This document shows positions 8,780 to 14,952 of a DNA stretch of 14,952 nt, piece by piece. Below the pieces are notes generated by a model. It searched no databases. It was not told where the DNA came from and worked only from the letters and a program-made list of their open reading frames with translations. This stretch comes from Pigoraptor vietnamica (lineage: Eukaryota; Opisthokonta; Filasterea). The DNA lies in NCBI GenBank assembly GCA_943704525.1, contig CALSCQ010003084.1, positions 1 through 14,952 on the forward strand. The letters run 5' to 3'. A program made the position numbers and the translations under genes. The first letter of the stretch is position 1. Each line of letters starts with the position of its first letter.

Positions 8780-9042
8780 TGTGTGTCTGTGCTTGTGTTC
8801 CGTGTGTCTCCATGTCTGTGTGTTTGGCGCTGCGCTGAGACGTGACAAGACATCGGTCGCAGTCCACGCACTTTGTCGGTCGTGGGCGACCCGACCTGCG
8901 TCTCAACGAGAAGAAAGAGGAACAATCGCCTCGCGTGGATGCCCCGCGCACGAGCACACACGAACAGACAGGCACGCAATCTGCCGAAAACACGGCGTGG
9001 GTGTCGTCGTCTCGCTCGAAATTTCGAAACTACGAAATATGA
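7899..9042 (+). CDS. DNAJC12: DNAJC12-type J-domain co-chaperone
   Basis: Exons 7899-7997, 8222-8294, 8456-8525, 8596-8671 and 8863-9042 give 165 aa (human DNAJC12 is about 198). The J-domain runs from SFYDIIGCSETSS through EQIATEYKRLALQFHPDK, with the Hsp70-stimulating HPD at residues 49-51, and then AYTVLSQEDSRKRYDLW. After it, the order typical of DNAJC12 is kept: RIAFDDWEAM, STHFVGRGRPDLRL, an acidic/polar low-complexity linker, and the C-terminal KFRNYEI, nearly identical to the human C terminus. In animals DNAJC12 works with Hsp70 on aromatic amino-acid hydroxylases; whether that client set applies here is unknown. Intron 3 (8526-8595) must use a GC donor to keep SRKR|YDLW in frame. Intron 4 carries a long TG repeat. 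The start codon follows several upstream ATGs in the leader. Confidence 0.92.
8526..8595 (+). other. GC-AG intron 3 of DNAJC12 (70 nt)
   Basis: The boundary AAGAG|GCGCGT joined to CAG|GTATGAT restores SRKRYDLW, matching the DNAJC12 pattern residue for residue. No GT in the interval has the required phase. The donor differs by one base from GTGCGT, which four introns in the window use. Confidence 0.82.
8695..8822 (+). repeat. TG microsatellite, DNAJC12 intron 4
   Basis: TG repeats with a GCGCGC core on the sense strand, starting about 23 nt after the donor at 8672. Confidence 0.9.
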
Positions 9043-9428
9043 CTTGAGTGGACTGGGCAATTCAACGCGTCGAGCCTTCTCCGTCCACGCCCTCGGCCCC
9101 GACAGCAGCGGCACATGCCCTGTCGATCTAAGCCCGCTACTCGGTCCCTCTGGGCTCCACACACAAAAGTCTTAGCGGCTTTGCTTTACTGCCGCGCGCA
9201 CAGGGGCCTTTCATCAACCTGTGATGGGAGGCGCACTTCGAGCGCAACGGACAAAATAACACCGCGGCAATTTCCCAACAAAACGATACGTCAGATGGGA
9301 AGCGAGTAAAAGGGAAAGAAGGCAACACACGAGTTTCACGCACGCTAGGCTACTACTCCCCCGGCATCACGCACGCAGGCAGCGGGGAGAGTCAGCAAGT
9401 GGGAAGAGGGGTGAGAGAGCGGCGCACG
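9043..9428. other. Convergent intergenic region, nothing recognised
   Basis: The region lies between the DNAJC12 stop and the HPt stop. It is of ordinary base composition, with no exon-like frame, RNA gene or repeat that I could support. It should contain two opposing 3' ends. Confidence 0.5.
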
Positions 9429-10524
9429 CTATTCCAATGGCTCCTTGAAAAACGCTTCGAGGTACGTCTTGAGCGCGTCATACTCGCGCGTCAAGGCGGC
9501 AAAGTCGCTCTCGAATTCGGCGCGGGATACCGGTAGCTGCGGGGGAAGGGGGGAAACTGAGTGCCTCGATTCGAGATGGACGGCTCTTGAGAAAAAACGT
9601 AATCACGCGAAAGGATCGATTTTTTGAAAGGTTATGACGTTTCGTATATACAGGAGCGCGCGCACACACGCACACACACACTCACTCGCACGCGCAAGCG
9701 TGACACACGCACACATTTTGACTCCAGAAGTACAAGCACCAAACAACGAATCAACACGGCAGGCAGGCTCTCACACCCGTGTACCCACCCCCTTTTCGTG
9801 GATGAATTTACTGCGGAGTTCGATGCGCAAGTAAATGTTGGCGATTCGATTGAACCCCAACGTCAAGGCACCGCTCTTGTCCTTGTGGGCCGACTCGTGG
9901 AGGTTCACATAGTCGTTATTGTCGCTGCGTGCGTGGGAATAATAACACATTAGAAACTGCCCGATCACCATAATTATGACGTGTCTCCAAAAAGGAAAAA
10001 GAGAAGCGAACGGGAAATTGATGGCGAATTGCGGAAAACTGATGGCGAATCGAAAGGCGCGGTTCGAACAACAGTTCAAACTAAGACGAAAGGGAAGGTA
10101 CGGAGAAGTGCGAGATGTAAGAAAAAAGAAAAGCAACACACGATAATGAGGCAAGTCGTCGCATGTTCACGCCTAGAGATTAAGACAAATAATTCAAAAC
10201 CACTGACAAACCGCACACACACAAAGCGCATACGTCGCGGAGACATGCACATTAGGCGCCAACCCACGTTGCAACACGAGAGCACGTGCCCATACAATCG
10301 CCAAACACCAAGTAACTGACCAGAAGGAAAGTGAAAAAAAAAAACGCGATCTAGACCCACAAGAATGCCCTATGAACGGGCTCTCGCTGTTTCCTCTCGT
10401 TCAAAAACTCGACGGCGAGTTCCTTCCGAAAATCAAACGTGTCGGGATCATCGTCCAATGCATCAAACGTCGAGTGGTCCACGACAACGTCAGCGCGACT
10501 ATTCGCCTGTATGATGGCGTCCAT
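9429..10524 (-). CDS. Histidine-containing phosphotransfer (HPt) protein, Ypd1-like
   Basis: Coding exons 10524-10361, 9924-9789 and 9536-9429 give 135 aa, the usual size of a stand-alone HPt protein. The fold pattern is an N-terminal VDHSTFDALDDDPDTFDF, then KELAVEFLNERKQ. Next comes the phosphohistidine helix LHESAHKDKSGALTLGFNRI, with H68 as the likely phosphorylated residue. A further helix (NIYLRIELRSKFI) and a C-terminal helix (FESDFAALTREYDALKTYL) follow. HPt proteins carry phosphate from hybrid histidine kinases to response regulators, in nucleus and cytoplasm. The family motif is usually H-x-x-K-G-S/A; here the order after Lys is S-G, so the glycine is shifted by one. The reading frame is open from 10626, but the ATG at 10524 puts the start just before the domain. 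No receiver or kinase domain is encoded in this window. An upstream donor at 10903 implies a leader intron. I rate the HPt call as likely rather than certain. Confidence 0.72.
9659..9716 (-). repeat. CA/TG microsatellite, HPt gene intron
   Basis: Interrupted CA on the plus strand, so TG in gene sense, inside intron 9788-9537. Confidence 0.8.
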
Positions 10525-10904
10525 CTCCGCGCAACGGAACGACCCGACGCGCGCCGCAAGCAGAGTCTCGCAACGTGGACGCGCCCCCACAGCAAAGTAG
10601 ACGCAGATTTCTTCAACGCCGTGCACCTACAAGTGCGATCATAAAAAAATCGGGGCCTGATTGAGCAAACGGGGAAGGTGGGAGGTGGGAGTGTGCAAAT
10701 TTGGCAAATCTGACGTCCGGAAGGAGCGTAATGCGGAGGGAGGGTGACCGTCGTTCAGATGGGACGAAACCAGGTCGGGGAGGAGGAACAAGGTGAGAAA
10801 CAGAGCGCAATCGAATGTGTACTCACACAACGCACACACACACACCGCCACACATGGACGCACACGCACACGCACACGCGTACACACACGGCATCCTACG
10901 CACC
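10525..10904 (-). promoter_or_regulatory. Leader of the HPt gene with a probable TG-rich leader intron
   Basis: A donor at 10903 (GGTG|GTGCGT on the minus strand) is followed by TG repeats (10888-10823 in plus coordinates as CA). An acceptor TTGTAG ends at 10627, so 10626-10525 would be 5' UTR. The frame stays open across 10626-10525 and joins in phase to an AT-rich open frame from ATG 11113. An N-terminally extended form is therefore possible, but it has no recognisable sequence. Confidence 0.45.
10823..10888 (-). repeat. CA/TG microsatellite, HPt leader intron
   Basis: CA on the plus strand with CGCACACG variation; TG in gene sense, beginning about 15 nt after the donor at 10903. Confidence 0.8.
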
Positions 10905-10912
10905 ACCGCCCG

Positions 10913-11472
10913 CCGGGATGAAATGGGCCCTTGGGTTATTTGATTTGCTTTGAACGTATAAAAAATTGCACCAATTTTTTTCTCGCGATTGACTGCGATG
11001 TCAATGGTAGAAAGAAGTACAATTTTGTAACAAAAGTAAAGTACTGAAAATAAAATGACAAAAGAAGGTTCGCTGAAGTGTGGAGAAAAAAAAAAATTAA
11101 TCGTGCGATACATTGGAGGCGATAAACGAGAAAGTGCGGACAATTATTAAAATTTTTTTTAAAAAAATTAGTTGCAAAGTCATAGTAAATCAATAGAAAG
11201 CATTAATCAGAGTACAGCTCTAATAACAAGAGTCAATAAAGGGCGTTGTTGTCACCCGAAAGCGGTTTAAGTTTTAAAAGTGGAGCTCTGGAACCGCACG
11301 AGGGGTCGCACATAGCAGTTCATTCACGTGATGAGGTTGCAAGCAGCCTGGGTAACTGAGTGCAAGGTTGCATGTCCCTTCATCCGGGGTGGAAGGCCCT
11401 GTTTCGCCGCGTTCAAAGCTTTGGAAATCTGACGAAAGTGCAGTGTTTGAAAGTTTTTTTATATTTTGGAGA
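10913..11472. promoter_or_regulatory. AT-rich divergent promoter island (HPt and TAF10)
   Basis: About 10940-11270 is strongly AT-rich with poly(A)/poly(T) runs, unlike the flanking genes. An 8-bp E-box palindrome TCACGTGA lies at 11324-11331, about 140 bp upstream of the TAF10 ATG. Long AT-rich frames on the minus strand translate to hydrophobic, Phe-rich sequence that looks like composition rather than protein. Confidence 0.5.
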
Positions 11473-12766
11473 ATGGCGGAGCCACCAACAAAGAAGCCGA
11501 GGCTAGAAGGGCCGGAGGCAACGGATGTGGAAATGAAAGACGCCCAGGCGGATGGTGTGTTACGTTTGCTGTGTCTGTGTTTTTGTTCTGCACGTGCAAG
11601 GCGACCATGCTTGTGTCAGGGTATATGCGTGTGCGATTTGTGCGCGATCTTATGGTGTGCTTGGCTAACGTTGCATTATTGTGTGTATGTGCAGCCGAAA
11701 AGGCAGCCGAAGGCGGATCGAAGGACGCTTATGGGGACGGTGAGTGTGTTGTGAATCGGGTCGTTTCGCCGCAATGTTTTGCTGAATCGGGTCGTTTCGC
11801 CGCAATGTTTCGCCACTGACGGCGGAGTGTTGTGCCCTTTCTTCGCAGAGGACCTTGCCGAGGAGCTTTTGAGCGAGGAGCCAGCAGAAGACGCGGACAA
11901 CCCTGAGAAGGCTGTGCCGCAACAGGCACTCGAAATGGCGGAGATGGATGCGCTCGCCGACATTCTGCTCCAAATGGACAACTTTAGCCCTATTGTATCC
12001 TCCTCATCTGTTGTGATGTGTGTGTGTGTGTGTGTGTGTGTGTCAATGTGTGTGTGTGTGTCAATGTGTGTGTGTGAGTGTGAGGGGTGTATGTGTGTGT
12101 TTGTGTGTGTGCGTGCGCGATCGCTTTAGAGCCATTTCTGAATGGGAGCGTTACACACTCCGCGTTCGTCCTTGACCGCAAGGCCGTTCTGTTGCCTCAG
12201 ATTCCCGATGCTGTGACCAAGTATTATCTGACTAAGACTGGCTTTGAATGTTCTGACACGCGAGTGTGAGTAACTCGACTCGGTTTCTCTGTCGTGTGAC
12301 ATTATGCGGAATTTGGTGTGGAGGTCTTGTGTGCTTGCGTCATTGTGTTAATTGGCACTACACACGCACACACACACACACCGCAGTGTTCGTCTTATTT
12401 CGCTGGCGACGCAAGCGTTTGCGGCGCGTGTGGCGGAGGCTGCCATGCAAAAGTGCCGCTTTCGTCAGGCCGTCAGCGCAAAAGAGCGCGGCGGCAGGGA
12501 GCGCGGCCGCAACAAGGCATGTTGCTATTGTCATTGTATGTTTGTATATCTTGTGTGTGGAGTTTGGGGGTGGCGCGTGCGTGCGCGTGCGCGTGTGCGT
12601 GTGCGTGTGCTCTCTGCCAGCCTGTTTGTACCGTGACCGATTGAGCCATCACTTACGTCGCCGCGTCCTGCAGGCTTCCACCTTGAACATGCTGCACATG
12701 GAAGACCTTGCCTTTGCGCTGAGGGATGCCGGCATTCACGTCAACAAGCCGCAGCTGTTCTCCTAG
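11473..12766 (+). CDS. TAF10: TAF10, TFIID/SAGA histone-fold subunit
   Basis: Exons 11473-11554, 11695-11739, 11849-11994, 12201-12265, 12387-12516 and 12674-12766 give 186 aa. The histone-fold core follows the TAF10 pattern in order: LADILLQMDNFSPI, IPDAVTKYYLTKTGFECSDT, VRLISLATQAF, then MEDLAFALRDAGIHVNKPQL at the C terminus. TAF10 pairs with TAF3 or TAF8 in TFIID and with SPT7-type subunits in SAGA, in the nucleus. The N-terminal 70 residues are acidic and probably disordered. They start with a short basic patch (TKKPRLE) that could serve as a nuclear localisation signal. A basic insert (residues about 140-156, rich in Arg/Gly) lies where animal TAF10 has a Ser/Lys-rich loop. Intron 5 appears to use a GC donor (AAG|GCATGT). 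The first coding ATG, in GAGAATGGCG, is preceded by an AT-rich promoter shared with the HPt gene. Confidence 0.93.
11753..11814 (+). repeat. Two 31-bp tandem copies in TAF10 intron 2
   Basis: The units start GAATCGGGTCGTTTCGCCGC and are identical over their first 27 bp, at 11753-11783 and 11784-11814. They make up more than half of the 109-nt intron 11740-11848, which points to a recent duplication. Confidence 0.92.
12016..12115 (+). repeat. TG microsatellite, TAF10 intron 3
   Basis: TG on the sense strand starting about 20 nt after the donor at 11995 (ATT|GTATCC). Confidence 0.9.
12358..12382 (+). repeat. CA run at the acceptor of TAF10 intron 4
   Basis: Sense-strand CA units end four bases before the acceptor AG (CACACACCGCAG). 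This replaces the usual polypyrimidine tract and is the one case where CA, not TG, is on the sense strand. Confidence 0.85.
12517..12673 (+). other. Likely GC-AG intron 5 of TAF10
   Basis: AAG|GCATGT joined to CTGCAG|GCTTCC keeps phase 0 and leads into STLNMLHMED, the last TAF10 helix. In-frame GT alternatives further on would insert a Cys-rich stretch (ACCYCHCMF) not expected in the protein. This is less certain than the other two GC donors because this loop varies in length within the family. Confidence 0.6.
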
Positions 12767-12840
12767 CTGAAAAAAGAGTGTTTTTGCACGTCTTGGGCTC
12801 TCATGTGACAATAGGCCGTTGTTTACTGTCAGCAACGCTC
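12767..12840. other. 74-bp tail-to-tail spacer between TAF10 and the TTL-family gene
   Basis: Stop codons on opposite strands are 74 bp apart, so the 3' UTRs almost certainly overlap on opposite strands. No AATAAA is visible. Confidence 0.7.
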
Positions 12841-14830
12841 TCATGTCGATAGGAGCCAATCGAAATACGACGGTCCATCTGCTGGTGTCGTTTCGGTCGC
12901 GAACGCCGCACACGGGTTAAAGCGCGCAGTCCCGAGGCAAGCTTCCTGATACTCGTTCACGACGACCTCGAACCTGCGTTGATGGGTGTGTGCTCGTAAG
13001 AAGCCTATTGTATGACCACCACAAAGGCTGAGCACACAACAGGAAGAGTGTAGAACAGACGGCGCACCCGTGGGTGATATCGCCCACGCGCAGTCGGCTG
13101 GCAAACGCGGGGTTCTGCTGAAGTCGTAACACGAGGCGGAACATGTCCGTCGCAAGCGTCGTGCCGAACCTTCGGTGTACGGTAGTGAGCTTGTTAAAGT
13201 GGTCAAACGAGCATCTTCACTCACACGCTGCAGGCCACTGCAAACGGCGAATTACTCGCTCACAGGCACACAGCTCGCGCACGCACACACTCACTCACAC
13301 ACACACACACACACACACACACAATGCATGCGTCCAAACTCACGCCTCCTTCCAAGCATTCTGGTTCCCGAAGCCCGGCCGTCCATTTCCCTCGATGAAT
13401 TGCACGCGCATGTTCGCATCGACCATGAAATCGAGTCCCACAAGTTGAAACGCGCCCTTTCGGCGGACAATGTGTTGCCGCGCCGTCTCAAAGCAGTACG
13501 CCGACATGCCTCTGATGAAGGGCTCGAGTGTCTGCGCAACCCACGACGGCGGTCCCTGCGTAACGCTCGGATTTTTGAGTGCGCTCATACGAGAGAACAC
13601 TCGGCGTATACCCAACAACAACCACAGCCAATACAGGCGCAACAACACGCGATCCAACTGGATGAGTAGTTAACGTGTGTACTCACGAGACGGTTCTTGG
13701 TAATGTACGACTGGAGTTGTTCGAACGACCATATGTGGTCGCGGCCGTCGTAGCCTGCCTTTGCTTCTTGCACGTTTGTGTTGGTCAGGTGCGTCTTGTC
13801 GTCCTCGAAATCGTCCAACTGCGCAACGAAACACGAGAGCACAGAGCGGAGGGACGCGCGTTAAGGAAGGACGGCCGACGTAAAACCGCGATGTGCCGTC
13901 ACTCTGTCAACACATGGCACACATATGCACACAAAGGTGTGTACGGCTTGCCTTGAACGGGGCCATAGCGCGGCGCACGTAGCCCTTGTGATAGAGAACG
14001 ACAAAGGGGTCGGTCGATGCTATGAGAAAGTACGCGCGTATGTCGAACTTTGAGCCATGAAGAAGCAGCGGGTTCGTAATGTAGCGCTGAATGAGCACGC
14101 CTGCAATATTAGGAAAAGGTGGGTCAGAATGGACATTTCTCAAGCACGATATGCAGGCATGCACGCACGCACGTTCGTCCCTCACGCAGCGCACTGAGTG
14201 GACGCACGCACTCGTTCTCACAAGCACGCACGCACGCACGCGCTCGTTCTCACAAGAAACGCACGCACCTCGCGTCGTCTTGTCGATGCACTCGGCCGTG
14301 TGAATCTCGCGCAACAGCGGGTCACCCGCGCGCACGACGCGAATGCCAATCCCTTTCTCGCCATACTTTGGCTTGATGATCCAGACAGATGGGCGCCCCG
14401 TACCCTCCTCTCGCGCGAGCCCTCCCTCAGCACCGTCGTCTACGACTCCCTCGTCCCCCGCAACACTCTTCACAGAGGCAATGCGCTCAAGCATGGCACA
14501 CTCCTCCGGTCCAAACGACGAGATCGTCTGCGGCTGGATGCCCAGCTGGTCGTAGCTGCACCCGTGCGCGCGCGCAAGCCACCGCTTCGATGCAACCTGC
14601 AGCGTCTTGCTTCCACCGACATACCCCAGTCCAACGATCACGTCCATGAAGGCGCGACCGCCGTACACAAGCTCGGGGTTCTCCTTGGAGAGAGTGCCGA
14701 GGCCAGCGCGGTCGGTGATGATCACCGTTGCGCGTTCGAGCGGACCCGCCGAGAACCCGTTGCGCTTGAGACCCTTCACTTTTTGTTGCATGGACGCGTA
14801 ATTGAAGAAGTGGTACGTGGGCGACTGGGT
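12841..14830 (-). CDS. Tubulin-tyrosine-ligase family protein (5' end unresolved)
   Basis: Exons 14830-14269, 14100-13952, 13818-13687, 13555-13344, 13214-13068 and 12973-12841 give 444 aa ending in TGA. TTL-family ATP-grasp motifs appear in order: VWIIKPKYGEKGIGIRV (ATP-lysine and glycine loop), VLIQRYI and KFDIRAYFLI, HLTN, then LVGLDFMVDANMRVQFIEGN (metal-binding acid and Asn). Family members add tyrosine, glutamate or glycine chains to tubulin tails on microtubules and cilia. Which activity applies cannot be told from sequence alone. The motif after the catalytic Glu is EGNGRPGFG, closer to the ENG-type of TTL proper than to the EVNASPSL common in TTLL glutamylases. The first exon begins at an acceptor (CAG ending at 14831 or 14825) with no ATG before the conserved region, so the true start is upstream, close to or past the window edge. 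The stop lies 74 bp from the TAF10 stop. Confidence 0.88.
13279..13322 (-). repeat. CA/TG microsatellite, TTL-family intron 4
   Basis: CA on the plus strand, so TG in gene sense, within intron 13343-13215 and starting about 20 nt after the donor. Confidence 0.88.
13819..13951 (-). other. GC-AG intron 2 of the TTL-family gene
   Basis: On the minus strand the boundary is TTCAAG|GCAAGC, the typical GC-donor form, joined to GCGCAG|TTGGAC in phase 0. The spliced protein keeps the expected spacing between the arginine after the GYV/GVL segment and HLTN (21 residues, as in vertebrate TTL). The nearest in-phase GT would add eight residues. Confidence 0.8.
14160..14268 (-). repeat. GCAC-rich intron 1 of the TTL-family gene with a 32-bp repeat
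   Basis: GCAC units alternate with CTCGTTCTCACAAG, which recurs with a 32-bp period (14211 and 14243). The intron is 14268-14101, and its donor GTGCGT runs directly into the repeat. Confidence 0.75.
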
Positions 14831-14952
14831 CTGTGCGCGAGCAGCGTGATGCAAATTGGTGTGTGAAATTACTTATGTCGGATCAGCTAAGATCATACGT
14901 GTGTCCATCGACGCCAGAGTGGAATTAGAGAGAGAGAGAGAAGGGAGGGGGG
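14831..14952 (-). other. Upstream intron or leader of the TTL-family gene, with a GA tract at the edge
   Basis: In gene sense this is a CT-rich run (14952-14929), a possible donor (ACAC|GTATGA, donor G at 14898), a branch-like CTGATC, and acceptors ending at 14831 and 14825. A 68-nt intron 14898-14831 is possible, but no start codon could be tied in phase to it. Confidence 0.35.

Noticed and set aside
9925-10360. Open frame (Phe/Ser-rich) inside the HPt intron
   Set aside because: Its translation looks like biased composition, and the flanking exons join in phase without it to restore the HPt helix.

Overview
The window is eukaryotic nuclear DNA from an intron-rich, gene-dense, mostly GC-rich genome. 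Seven protein-coding genes can be assembled by splicing, and together they hold 31 introns, mostly 94-250 nt long. The gene set (SWI5, RasGEF, a PLP-dependent D-cysteine desulfhydrase-like enzyme, DNAJC12, a Ypd1-like HPt protein, TAF10, a tubulin-tyrosine-ligase-family protein) fits a free-living protist. The stand-alone HPt phosphorelay protein argues against an animal. A unicellular holozoan such as a choanoflagellate is one reasonable guess, and another intron-rich protist is possible. I cannot name the species.

Layout. 1-763: TG-rich DNA with one good splice donor (331), probably leader sequence of SWI5 or the tail of a gene to the left. 764-2047 (+): SWI5, six exons. 2219-3973 (-): RasGEF, four exons, tail-to-tail with SWI5. 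About 4640-5295: an AT-rich gene-free island. 5296-7684 (-): D-cysteine desulfhydrase/ACC-deaminase family enzyme, eight exons. 7685-7898: a 214-bp head-to-head promoter. 7899-9042 (+): DNAJC12 J-protein, five exons. 9043-9428: gene-free. 9429-10524 (-): HPt phosphotransfer protein, three coding exons and at least one likely leader intron. About 10915-11472: a second AT-rich island that works as a divergent promoter. 11473-12766 (+): TAF10, six exons. 12841-14830 (-): tubulin-tyrosine-ligase-family protein, six exons, 5' end not resolved, 74 bp tail-to-tail from TAF10.

The genes do not form one pathway. They cover recombination (SWI5), transcription (TAF10), Ras and phosphorelay signalling, chaperoning, sulfur amino-acid metabolism and tubulin modification. 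The most striking features belong to the introns. Of 31 donors, 25 begin GTG and three are GC rather than GT; homology fixes two of those three exactly. Long TG microsatellites sit inside introns, almost always with TG on the sense strand and near the donor. Other points are a possible winged-helix domain fused to SWI5, a 31-nt microexon, an in-frame alternative acceptor in SWI5, and a stop-free 147-nt intron built largely from a 48-bp tandem duplication in the RasGEF gene.

All exon boundaries come from reading frame, splice signals and family knowledge. No alignment, RNA data or database search was available.
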